From Ovis canadensis (lineage: Eukaryota > Chordata > Mammalia > Artiodactyla > Bovidae), in NCBI RefSeq assembly GCF_042477335.2, contig NC_091262.1, forward strand, positions 14,652,001 through 14,716,000: a stretch of DNA of 64,000 nucleotides, given 5' to 3'. The notes beneath the pieces were generated by a model. The model had not been told where the DNA came from. It made no database searches and worked only from the letters and a program-made list of their open reading frames with translations. Below are positions 1 to 10,812 of the stretch, in pieces. Positions within the stretch are counted from its first letter, which is position 1. Every line of letters begins with the position of its first letter. The position numbers and the translations under genes are program-made.

Positions 1-90
1 CCTTCCTCTGTATCCCTGACTCCATCCTTGCGTTCCTGCTGCAGTCTTACATGTTCTCACCAGGGTGACCAATGAAACCCTCTATGCTTT

Positions 91-340
91 TTTTTTTTTT
101 TTTTTTTGCTTTATAATGTATTACTTTTTGTTGTACAGCAAAGTGAATCAGCTATATGTATACATATATCTCTTTTCTGGATTTCCTTCCAAAAAAGCCC
201 ACCACAAAGCACTGCGTTCAATTCCTTGTGCTATATAGCAGGTTCTCATCAGTTACCTATTTTATACGTAATGTGTGTGTACATATATATATATGTCAGT
301 TGTTCTGTGATTTTTAATTGCTTCCAAGTAAAACTGAATC
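91..340 (-). repeat. L1 LINE 3' end (ruminant type)
   Basis: A run of T at 91-108 is the poly(A) tail of a minus-strand element. It is followed by sequence typical of the ruminant L1 3' UTR (a block about a pointer to an AT-rich tail, then TATATA-rich sequence to about 340). The rest of the element is missing, so it is a 5'-truncated copy. Confidence 0.7.
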
Positions 341-472
341 CTGCAGAATATATGAACTCTCATCTGCTTCTGCCTACCTTTCATATATCATACCTCCTGA
401 CGTACACTGTCCTTTCCAGGCCTTGAACCAACTGCCCTTCCAAGATCATCTATGAGGATCTTTGCCTAGAGT

Positions 473-681
473 AGAAGTGAAGTGGAGTGAATTGAAAGTC
501 ACTCAGTCATGTCCACCTCTTTGTGATCCCATGGACTAGACAGTCCATGGAATTCTCCAGACCAGAATGCTGGAGTGGGTAGCCTTTCCCTTCTCCAGGG
601 GACCTTTCCAACCCAGGGATTGAACCCAGGTCTCCCGCACTGCAGGTGGATTCTTTACCCGCTGAGTCACCAGGGAAGCCC
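473..681 (-). repeat. Bov-tA SINE
   Basis: Reads on the minus strand as the tRNA-derived head (CTTCCCTGGTGACTCAG...) followed by a Bov-A body ending in the ACTGAGTGACTT-type tail. It is bounded by an 11-bp target site duplication, TTGCCTAGAGT, at 462-472 and 682-692, so both ends are well fixed. Confidence 0.9.
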
Positions 682-692
682 TTGCCTAGAGT

Positions 693-2240
693 GACTTTTC
701 TGCACCTCCTCCCTGCTCTCACAACTCAGGCAGACATTGCTTTCCCCTGGGCACCCGCTATGGGAGGCAGATTTGGTCGCCCCTCTTATGCTCTCATCGC
801 CTCATGTAAGCACACTTGGCGGGCCCCCTTGCCACATTCAAGTGTGCAAGTATAAACGGGCACATTGTCCTCAGCTTCACTCTGGGCACCTAGAGGGCAA
901 ATACAATCTGTATGTCCCCAGCATGTAGTGCAGTGTGGTCATAGTAAGACATTAGTGAATATTCTCTAAAATTTATTTGCTGAATAAAATGCATCTATGA
1001 TCCGTCTATGATCTATGATGATATATGTTAGGCTCTGAAAAGTTAAAGTAACTTTGTAGAAGTCATGCTAATCTGAAGGGTAGATCTGGAATTAAAATGT
1101 ATGTACAGTTCTTAACCCACAGCCCAGGCCCATATGACCTTCATGTGCTATTATCTTGCAAATATTCTTCAGAGCCATACTGAAGATATACTCTTCAGGG
1201 TTAGGGCCTCCAGTTACACTGGCGCAAGGCAGAGCTGAGAAAAAGGATACCATTTCCAAGGAGAGCTGCCAGTTCTCTTCCCTGCTTTCATACTTCCCAC
1301 TGGCAACAGAGATGCCACTGACGGCCCTGGAAGGGGGACTGACAACGTTCTCACTCACTTTCAGATGCTGACCTTACCCCCGAATTCAGAGAAGATGGAC
1401 ATCAAGCTGAGTTCTGTAAATACTGAGGGATGTTAATCTCACTCACCTGCAAGCAAAAGATTAAGAGTCTACTGCAAGAATTCTGATTGAGCAGACCTAT
1501 TTATTTGCCTATTTATAGGAAAAACAATTCTCAATTAAGACCCAGACCTCACTGTGTTACGGACATAAACATAAAATTGCTAGGTGGAGTCAGTATTCAG
1601 ACAGCTTCCCTGATGGGAATGCAGACAATCTTTAATGGCGGCCTAATCAAAGTCACTTATAACTGACTAGACCATGAACTTCCGGTACTTTTGGCTCATG
1701 AGATTATCTCATTCTCGTACACCTTCAGGACTCAGTACCGGAGCATAGTTCCTTTGTCAGGAACGAATACCTAGAAAGAATCCACTCTTGTTGCCATGTG
1801 GCAGCATGCCCACAGCTTCTGAATGAATGAGTGTTATGAAGGGAAGACTGCTGCCTATGCTGTGTTCTGAGCCTCTTCGTGATCCCCAAACTTACTCTGT
1901 TGGATATAGGGGTGCACCAGGAGGAAAGCAGGCAAGTCGCTTTCATAGCCTTTCCCAGGGGAAGTGGATAGGCTGCTAGGTCTGCTCCAGGGACTGGTGT
2001 AGGGTCAGGCTCAGGACACAACATAGAGCATCTCGTGTCTTCACTGGGATTTTTTCCTTCCAAAAAACCGTCAGGGAAGAAACCCTTTTTCTCCTGATGT
2101 AAATCTTGGGCTGCTGGCAGCCCTATCCACCATGTGGGAAAAAACCCTGAATAATAAAGTTCTGAAGACCTTGGGATAGCCTTGCATGCAGCTGTACCCC
2201 AGGCCAAGAAACACTTCAGCATTTTAAGACATTGAGGCAT
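693..2240. other. Intergenic stretch with no recognised gene
   Basis: No gene, RNA or repeat family recognised. A minus-strand ORF of 171 codons (2240 down to 1725) is open, but has no motif I recognise and no splice or poly(A) context. The region could hold an old LTR or an untranslated transcript; I cannot tell. Confidence 0.4.
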
Positions 2241-2391
2241 AACTCAGTTTAGTTCAGTTCAGTCGCTCAGTTGTGACGGTCTTTGCGACCCCATGGACTG
2301 CAGCACGCCAGGCCTCCCTGTCCATCACCAGCTCCTGAACTCCACCCAAACCCATGTCCATTGAGTCTGTGATGCCATCCAACCATCTTTT
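2241..2391 (-). repeat. BovB LINE 3' end fragment
   Basis: Carries the characteristic GTTCAGTTCAGTCGCTCAG tail and the following 3' end of BovB in reverse orientation. Only about 150 bp remain. It abuts the L1 relic that starts near 2395. Confidence 0.85.
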
Positions 2392-3301
2392 ATGTGTAGA
2401 TATACCACAGATTGTTTCTTCATTCATCTGTTGATGGGTGTCTGGTTTGTTTCAGTTTGGAGCTATACAAGTTAAGCTGCTGTGTACATTCATATATTTT
2501 GTAAAGACATCTGATTTTACTTTTCTTAGGTAAATACCTAGGAGGGGGAATGGCTGGATTATATATATGGTAGTAGCTATATGAGTAAATTTTTTAAGAA
2601 TCTGATAAACTGTTTTCTGAAATTATATCATTTTAAATTTCCACCAGCAGTGTATGAGAGAACTAGTTTCTCTCATCCTTGTCAATACTTGCTATTGGTC
2701 AGTCTTTTTATTTTCAGTATTTGGATGGATGTGCAGTGGTTTTTCACTGTGACTTTATTGCACATTTCCTGAATGATTAATAATGTTGAGGGGTTTAAAT
2801 GTGCTTATTTGCCATTCATATATCTTCTTTGGTGAAGTGTTTTTTCACCTTTTGCCTATTTTTCAACTGGGTTGTTTGTTTTCCTATGGAGGACATTTAA
2901 TTTATATACTTTTGATAGAACCCTTTATTAGATATATGATACACAAATATTTTCTTCTACTTTATTTCTTGTCTTTTCATTCTCTTGTGTGTTCAAAGGG
3001 CAGAAGTTCTTAATTTTTATGAATTCCAATTTGTCGTTTTTTTCTTTTATGCAATGGAGTTTTGGTGTTGTGTTCAAGTCTTTGCTTAGCTCCAGGTTGT
3101 AAATATTTCTCCTTCCTTCTTCTTTTGGCATATAGATATTCAATAGTTCCAGTATAATTTGTTGAAAAGATTAACCTTTCTTCATTGAAGAGTCTGAATC
3201 TTTGTTAAAAATCAACTGTCCACATAAGTTTAGGTCTGTATCTAGATTATCTATATTTGCTATGCTTATGCTGAAAGCACATCTTTGATTACTGTAGCTT
3301 T

Positions 3302-3426
3302 CTGTGAATGTGAAAGTTGCTCAGTCACGTCCAACTCTTTGTGACCCCATGGACTATACAGTCCATGTAATTCTCCAGGCCAAATTTGTGGAGTGGGTAG
3401 CCATTCCCTTCTCCAGGGGCTCTTCC
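3302..3426 (-). repeat. Bov-A type SINE, truncated
   Basis: Minus-strand Bov-A body lacking the tRNA head. It is flanked by a 10-bp direct repeat CTGTAGCTTT at 3292-3301 and 3427-3436, consistent with a target site duplication inside the L1 relic. Confidence 0.8.
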
Positions 3427-3685
3427 CTGTAGCTTTATAGTTAGTCTCAAAGCCAGTTTTAGTTAACTCACTTTGTTATTTTTAGCTATTTTGACTATTC
3501 TAGGTCCGTTGCACTTCTATATGAATTTTAGAACCACCTTATTAATATCTACAAGAAAAAACCTCCTAGCAATTTTTATTGGGATTTCATTGAATCTCTA
3601 GATCAGTCTGGGGAGAACTGACATTTTAACAATATTGAATCTTCCAACCCATAAACAAGGCATATCTCCCCATGTCCAATGTATT

Positions 3686-3958
3686 GTTGTAGCTGTTGCT
3701 AAGTCACTTCAGTCGTGTCCGACTCTGCGCAACCCCATAGACGGCAGCCCACCAGGTTCCGCGTCCCTGGGATTCTCCAGGCAAGAACACTGGAGTGGGT
3801 TGCCATTTCCTTCTCCAATGCATGAAAGAGAAAAGTGAAAGTGAAGTCACTCAGTCATTTCTGACTCTTAGCGACCCCTGGTCTTCAGCCCACCAGGCTC
3901 CTCCATCCATGGGATTTTCCAGGCAAGAGTACTGGAGTGGGGTGCCATTGCCTTCTCA
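3686..3958 (-). repeat. Bov-A2 SINE (dimer)
   Basis: Two Bov-A monomers joined by the GAAAAGTGAAAGTGAAGT linker, on the minus strand. The flanks GTCCAATGTATT (3674-3685) and GTCCAATATATT (3959-3970) form a target site duplication with one mismatch. Confidence 0.9.
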
Positions 3959-4559
3959 GTCCAATATATTAGCTGTTCTTAAATTTCATTCAGTGGTGAT
4001 TTTAGCTTTTAGTATACATGTTTTTCACAACTTTTGTCAAATTTATGAGTAAGTATTTCAGATTTTTGATGGTATTGTAAAAGATAGCTTTTATTTTAAT
4101 TTGTGATTGTTCATTGCTGGTATATAAAATATAATTTTTTATTATATTGATCTTGTATCCTGAAACCTTGCTAAACTCATTTGTTCTAATAGCAATTAAT
4201 ACCTACAGAGATGATCATGTCATCTGTGAATAATGATATAATATTTCTTACTTTCTTATCTAAATGGCTTGATTTCTTTATTTGACTGGCCAGAACATCT
4301 GGTACAAATGTTAAATCAAAGTTTACAGATTGGATATAATTGCCTTATTCTCAATCTTAGAAATAATTCAATCTTTCACTTGTAAGTGTGATGTTAGCTG
4401 TGGATTTTTATAGGTTAGGTTACCTTTACCAGGTTGAAGAAGTTCCATTCTATTCCTAGCTTACTGAGGATTGAAAATTGGATTTTTGTTGAAATGCTTT
4501 TTCTGCATTTACTGAAATGAATATGTGGGTTCCTTTTTAGTTTATTAATGTGGTGAATA

Positions 4560-4845
4560 GGAGAAGGCAATGACATCCCACTCCAGTACTCTTGCCTGGA
4601 AAATCCCATGGGTGGAGGAGCCTGGTAGGCTGCAATCCATGGGGTCGCTAAGAGTCGGACACGACTGAGCGACTTCCCTTTCCCTTTTCACTTTCATGCA
4701 TTGGAAAAGGAAATGGCAACCCACTCCAGTGTTCTTGCCTGGAGAATCCCAGGGACAGGGGAGCCTGGGGGGCTGCAGTCTATGGGATCGCATAGAGTCG
4801 GACAGGACTGAAGCGACTTAGCAGTAGCAGCAGCAGCAGCATTGA
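4560..4845 (+). repeat. Bov-A2 SINE with AGC microsatellite tail
   Basis: A plus-strand Bov-A2 dimer ending in GACTTAGCAGTAGCAGC and a short (AGC)n run at about 4822-4841. The AGC tail is usual for this family and is a common site of length variation. Confidence 0.9.
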
Positions 4846-5924
4846 TTGACATTCAAATGGTAAAGTAAACTTGCTTTCCTGAGATAAACTTCACTTGGTC
4901 TTGTAATATTACCTCTTTAATATTTTGTTGGGGTATGATTTGCTATAATTTTGCTAACAATTTTTGTATCTATGTTCATGAGGGTTATAGGTCTATAATT
5001 TTCTCTTTTAAAAAATATCTGTCTGCATTTTCTATCAAGCTAACACTGGACTCAGAATGATTTGGAAAGTGTTCTACCTCTTCAATTTTCTGGAAGATTT
5101 TTGTGTAGAATTGGTATTACTTCTTCCTTAAATGTTGAGTAGAATTCAGCAAGGAAGTTATCTGTGTCTGAAGTTTTCTTTGTGGATAATTTTCCAGCTA
5201 CATATTCAGTTACTTTAATAGACATAGGGCTCTTCAAGTTTATCTATTTCTTCTTGAATGAGTTTGACCATTTCATCTAAGTTGTCAAACTCACTGACAA
5301 AATGTTCACAATATTCATTTGCTCTCCTTTCAGCATCAATAGAATCTGAAGTGAGATCAACACTTTTAGTCTTTAAAATAGTTATTTTTTGTCTTCTCCC
5401 TTTTTTTGTCCTGATCAATCTGACTTGAAGTTTGTCAACTTTACTGATTTTTCTCAAAGAACTAGCTTTTAGTATATTGATTTTACTTTATTATTTTGTT
5501 TTATATTTAATTTATTTCTGCTCTATTCTTTTTTTATTTCCTTTCTTCTGCTTATTTTGCACTTAATTTGTTCTTCTTTTTATAGTTTGTTGAGGTGGGA
5601 AGCTAATGTCATCCATTTGAGACCTTCCTTTTCTAATATAGATGCTTAGTGCTATAAATTTTGCCCTAATAATTACTTGACTTTCAAAAGTTTTTATGTA
5701 CTTTTACATGTTCATTTTCATCTAATTCAAAATTTATCTTAATTTTGTTCTTGATTTTTGTGTATGTGGGTGTTTGATAACCAATTTCAAATATCCATGA
5801 TTTTCCAGAGATTTTTATTTACCAATTTTTAAATTTAATTCCACTGTGGCTTGGAAACATGCTTTGTATGCCTTCAGTATTAATTTTTATTACTGTGGTT
5901 AAGAGTCACATAAAATGAATCTCT

Positions 5925-6060
5925 TTTTAGCTGTGGGGCAGGGGCAGTGGGTGAGGGAGCAATGCATAGCTTGTGGGATCTTAGTTCCCTGACCAGAGAC
6001 TGAACTCAAGCCTTCGGCAGTGAGTGTAGAGTCTTAACCACTAGACCATCAGGGAATTCC
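5925..6060 (-). repeat. CHR-2-like cetartiodactyl SINE
   Basis: The minus strand starts GGGAATTCCCTGATGGTC, then a tRNA-Glu-like body and GGAACTAAGATCCCACAAGC. This is the CHR family of cetartiodactyl SINEs, here moderately diverged. Confidence 0.75.
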
Positions 6061-8760
6061 CCACACAAACAATTTTAAAACATGCGATTCACCATCCTGT
6101 GGCATTTAGTACATTCACAACTTTTTGCAACTATCACCTTTATCTAGTCACCAAATATTTTTATTACTCTAAAAGGAAACCCCATATACCCATTAAGTAA
6201 TTAATCTTCATTCCTCATCCTCACAGCCCCTGACAACCAATAATCTGTCTTCATAGATTTGCCAGCTCGTATGAATGATATAAAGTGTGGCATTTTACAT
6301 ATTAACTTCTTACATGTAGCATAATGTTTTTGAGGTTCTTCCATGTTGTAGCATGTATCCATACTTCATTCCTTTTTATGATGGAATAATATTACATTGT
6401 ATGGATATACCATACTTTGTTTAACCGTTCATTAATTGATAAACATTTGGGATTTTCCCCACATTTTAAATATTGTGAATAGTGCTGCTATAAACATTGG
6501 TGTATAAGTTTCTACTTAAAACTTCAATTAGTTCAGGCATTATTATAGGAATTGATGGTAATTTTATATCTAGTTTATTTTGGAACTACCAAACTGTTCT
6601 CCTCAGTGGATGCATCATTTTATATTCCCACTTGCAATGGTGAGGGTTGCAGTTTCTCCACATTCTCACCAAAATTTGTTAATTTTTAAAAAAAATTATA
6701 GCCGTCTTGTGGGTGTGAGGTGTTATGTCATGGTTTTGATTTGTATTTCTGTAATGAATAATGATGGTGAACATTTATTCATACATTTGGTAGCCATTTG
6801 CATACACTATTTGGAAAAATGTCTATTTAAGTACTTTATTCATTATATAACTGAGTTATCCTTATTGTGGAATTGTTAAGAGTTCTTTAGATATTCTGAG
6901 TAGACATTTTTATATTTGTCCATGTATCTATTCTTACCAGAGATCTTTAGATTTTTATATGGCTTTGAATTATTTGCATCCTTTCATTTCAACCTGATGG
7001 ACTGCCTTTAGCATTTCTTACAGAGCAAGTATTATGATAATGAATTCTTTCAGCTTTTGTTTATTTGCAAATGTCTTAATTTCTCCTTTTTTTGGAAGCA
7101 CAGTTTTGCCGGGTATATAAGTCTTGGTTAACAGGCTTTCATTTTTTGTTTTCCCCTTCAGTTTTTTAAATATATCAATCCATTGCTTTCTGGCCACCAA
7201 AATTACTGCTGAAATAATTAAACTGATAATTATATTGAAGATCCCTGTACATGATGACTTACTTCTCTCTTGCTTCTTTCAAAATTCTTTATCTTTTGAC
7301 ATATTATAATGTGTCTTGGCATAAGTCTCTTTGAATTTATCCTACAGAGATTGTCAGGATTATTAGATTTAAAGAGTCATGTATTTCAATAAATTTGGGT
7401 AGGTTTCAACCATTATTTCTTCAAATTTTCCTTTTTCATATGGGATTCCTGTAATGCCTATATTGGTTTGTTTGATGATGGCTCACAAGTAGTTTAGACT
7501 CTATTCACTTTAATCTTTTTTCTTTCTGTCTGACAGATTTAACTCATTTCAACTGCCCTGCCATCAAGTTTGCCAATTTCTTCTTTTTCCTTATTAAATC
7601 TGCTGTTGAGTTTATCGGAAAAAATTTTCAATTCAGATATCATATTTTTCAGATCCAGAATTTCTTTTTGATCCCTCTTTATAATTCTGTCTCTCTATTG
7701 GTATTCTCATTTTGTTCATATATAATTTCCTATTTTTCAAAAAATTTTTTGGTGTTTTCCTTTAGCTACTTGAGCATATTTAAGACAATTCCTTTAAGGC
7801 CTTTTCCTAGTAAGCCCAATGTCTGTGCTTCTTCAGAGGTGGCTTCTGCTAATTTATTTTCTTTTATTGAACTGGTCATGCTTCTTTGTACACCATGTAA
7901 GTTCTCCTGGTTGAAAATTTGCATTTGTAAAAACATACAGCTTTCCCAGTCTTTGTAAACTGTTTTGTTGCCAGAGCAGTCTGCCACTGACTAGCTGGGC
8001 ATGCTCTGAATCTAGGAAGCAGCTGAGATAAAAGCTTAAGATCTTCTTGGAGCATGCATCTTGCTTACATACTTTCGCAATTCTCTTGTTTTAATTTCTC
8101 AAGAGTTTCACCACAGCTTCTCCCTGTGATTTTAAATGGTCTATTGTATGTCTCCACAAATAATATATTGCTCTGGAGGTCTGCACATCGGTAGTATCAT
8201 TGCAAATTTCACCATCAGTGACCGCCACTTTTCCCAATCTGAGATCTGTTGGGTGAGACGAAGACCAGTCCTTCAAGTAGCCCCCAGGCAGGTTAGAAAG
8301 TTGCAAATAAGGTCTGTTCTGCTACCTCTAGTTTAAAGGAGGGAATTAAGAACTGAGTTTTCACCTTATCCAAAGCAAGAACATACCAAACCAGGAGTTG
8401 GTGGGGCACCTTGGAGTAAAACACCAGTAAAACCTTCTATAATACCATTTTGAATGTGTTTTTATCCTTGACTGAGCATTTGCTTAGTTGCTATAGACTT
8501 CTGTATGCCTTCCAAGGTTCCTGCAAGCTTATTTTAGCCAGTTTTCTGGTTCTTCTCTTATGTCTCTATGGGAGAACAGTTCTGAGCTTCCTGGTTCACC
8601 ATTTTGCTATTGATACTTATTTTATGACCCAGAATATGGTCTACCTTGGTGAATATTCTATTCGCTTGAAATTATGTGCATTCTGCTGCCATTGTGCAGA
8701 GTGTTCTAGAAATGTCAGGTAAGTCAAGGTGATTAATAGTAGTGGTAAAGTCTTCTATAA
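6061..8760 (-). repeat. Older LINE relics (L1-like)
   Basis: AT-rich sequence with the look of old minus-strand L1-type 3' sequence (6061-6950) followed by another LINE-like block (about 6960-8760). All open stretches are short. The exact subfamilies cannot be assigned without a repeat library. No host gene is seen here. Confidence 0.45.
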
Positions 8761-9305
8761 CTTTGCTTTCTGTCCATTTATTCTATCAATAATAGAAAGA
8801 CATGTATTAAAATATCTACTTTAACTGTGGATTTATCTATTTTTACTTGCATTTCTAACAACTTTTATTTCAAGTATTTTGAAGGCCTGTTATATCCTCT
8901 TATTAAATTGATTTCTTTATGATTATGAAGTAAAACTTTATTATCCTTGGTAATATATTTATTTGAGTCTTTTTAAAAATTCCAATCTGATATTCTCTAC
9001 CTTTTCATTGCAGTTTTTATATGCTTTATATTTAATATGATTATTTTTATGGCCAATATTAAGTCTATCATCTTATTTGATTTGTGTTTGTCTTATCAGT
9101 GTTTTTTTTTCTTTCCCCCTTTTCTGCATTCTTTTGGATTGAGTATTGTATTCATTTCCTAGGGCTACTGTAGAAAGTACTACACATCAGGTTACTTAAA
9201 GTAATAGAAGTTTTTGGTCTCAGTTTTGAAGTCTAGTCATCCAAAATCAAGGTGTCAGCAAGGTCATGTTCTTTATGAAATCTGTAGGAGAGAATCCTTG
9301 CATCT

Positions 9306-10552
9306 TCTCAGTTCAGTTCAGTTCAGTCACTCGGTTGTGTCCGACTCTTTATAACCCCATGAATCACAGCACGCCAGGCCTCCCTGTCCATCACCAACTC
9401 CTGGAGTTCACTCAGACTCACGTCCATTGAGTCAGTGATGCCATCCAGCCATCTCATCCTCTGTCGTCCCCTTCTCCTCCTGCCCCCAATCCCTCCCAGC
9501 ATCAAAGTCTTTTCCAATGAGTCAACGCATGAGGTGGCCAAAGTATTGGAGTTTCAGCTTTAGCATCATTCCTTCCAAATAAATCCCAGGGCTGATCTCC
9601 TTCAGAATGGACTGGTTGGATCTCCTTGCAGTCCAAGGGACTCTCAAGAGTCTTCTCCAACACCACAGTTCAAAAGCATCAATTCTTCGGCGCTCAGCTT
9701 TCTTCACAGTCCAACTCTCACATCCATACATGACCACTGGAAAAACCATAGCCTTGACTAGATGGACCTTAGTCAGCAAAGTAATGTCTCTGCTTTTGAA
9801 TATGCTATCTAGGTTGGTCATAACTTTTCTTCCAAGGAGTAAGCGTCTTTTAATTTCATGGCTGCAGTCATCATCTGAAGTGATTTTGGAGCCCCCAAAA
9901 ATAAAGTCTGATGCTGTTTCCACTGTTTCCCCATCTATTTCCCATGAAGCGATGGGACCAGATGCCATGATCTTCGTTTTCTGAATGCTGAGCTTTAAGC
10001 CGACTTTTTCACTCTCCACTTTCACTTTTATCAATAGGCTTTTTAGTTTCTCTTCACTTTCTGCCACAAGGGTGGTGTCATCTGCATATCTGAGGTTATT
10101 GATATTGATTCTAGCTTGTTTTTCTTCCAGCCCAGCGTTTCTCATGATGTACTCTGCATAGAAGTTAAATAAGCAGGGTGACAATATATAGCCTTGACGT
10201 ACTCCTTTTCCTATTTGGAACCAGTCTGTTGTTCCATGTCCAGTTCTAACTGTTGCTTCCTGACCTGTATATATGTTTCTCAAGAGGAAGGTCAGGTGGT
10301 CTGGTATTCCCATCTCTTTCAGAATTTTCCATAGTTTATTGTGATCCTCACAGTCAAAGGCTTCGGCATAGTCAATAGGGCAGAAATAGATGTTTTTCTG
10401 GAACTCTCTTGCTTTTTTGATGATCCAGCAGATGTTGGCAATTTGATCTCTGGTTCCTCTGCCTTGTCTAAAACCAGCTTGAACACCTGGAAGTTCACAG
10501 TTCACATACTGCTGAAGCCTACCTGGAGAGTTTTGAGCGTTCCTTTACTAGC
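9306..10552 (-). mobile_element. BovB (RTE-clade) LINE, 5'-truncated
   Basis: A minus-strand BovB copy of about 1.25 kb. It contains the second half of the reverse transcriptase and the C-terminal region, and ends in the CTGAACTGAACTGAG tail at 9306. The 5' part of the element is absent. It lies inside an older repeat. The copy is too short to move itself. Confidence 0.9.
9522..10505 (-). pseudogene. BovB reverse transcriptase fragment, 327 codons open
   Basis: Part of the BovB LINE polyprotein, a non-LTR reverse transcriptase of the RTE clade. The open frame shows the RT core: AGFRQGRGTRDQI, the DYAEAFD block, the GVRQG block, then the catalytic RYADDTT and the SIQKTKIM block. The endonuclease domain and the start of RT are missing. 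The C-terminal part ([14 protein letters not shown]) continues at 9541-9323 in another frame, so one frameshift lies near 9525-9540. The start methionine is incidental. This is a dead element fragment that happens to keep a long frame. Confidence 0.88.
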
Positions 10553-10812
10553 GTGCTGATATTTTTCAGCAATCCTTGGCTTTTAGATTCATTTCTCCAA
10601 TCTCTGCCTCTACCATCACATGGTCATCTTCACCCTGTGTGTCCTGTTCTTGTCCTCAAGTAAGGACATCTGTAATATTGAATGGGGTCTCATCCTAATA
10701 ATCTGAGCTTCAGTTGATTACATCTGAAAGATCTTATTTCCAAATACGGTCACATTCACAGATATCAGGGGTTAGGATTTCAACATATCCTTTTGGGGGA
10801 CACTATTCACCC

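Larger units (their letters stand above)
2395..5890 (-). repeat. L1 LINE relic, interrupted by SINEs
   Basis: AT-rich sequence whose minus strand reads as degenerate L1 3' UTR and ORF2. An open stretch at 5457-5215 (minus) resembles the L1 ORF2 linker before the reverse transcriptase (a DNLDEM and QEEIDKLEEP pattern). It is broken by stops and by SINEs at 3302-3426, 3686-3958 and 4560-4845. It may be several L1 copies rather than one. Confidence 0.6.
9150..10812. repeat. Old interspersed repeat split by a BovB insertion
   Basis: The left flank (about 9150-9305) and right flank (about 10553-10812, ending in TTTTGGGGGACACTATTCA) read as two halves of one old mammalian repeat. The BovB at 9306-10552 lies between them. 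I have not assigned the family. Confidence 0.5.

Noticed and set aside
106..426. 106-codon plus-strand ORF at the left edge
   Set aside because: It runs through an antisense L1 3' end and its T-run; no protein-like pattern.
1725..2240. 171-codon minus-strand ORF
   Set aside because: No recognisable motif, no splice or poly(A) context, and the region shows no composition shift. Kept only as an uncertain remark.
4545..4793. 82-codon minus-strand ORF
   Set aside because: Antisense of the Bov-A2 SINE. The same peptide wording (MGFSRQEYWSG) recurs in many SINE copies in the window.
5215..5457. 80-codon charged minus-strand ORF that looks protein-like
   Set aside because: Its pattern fits a piece of L1 ORF2 and it sits in L1 debris, so it is not a host gene.
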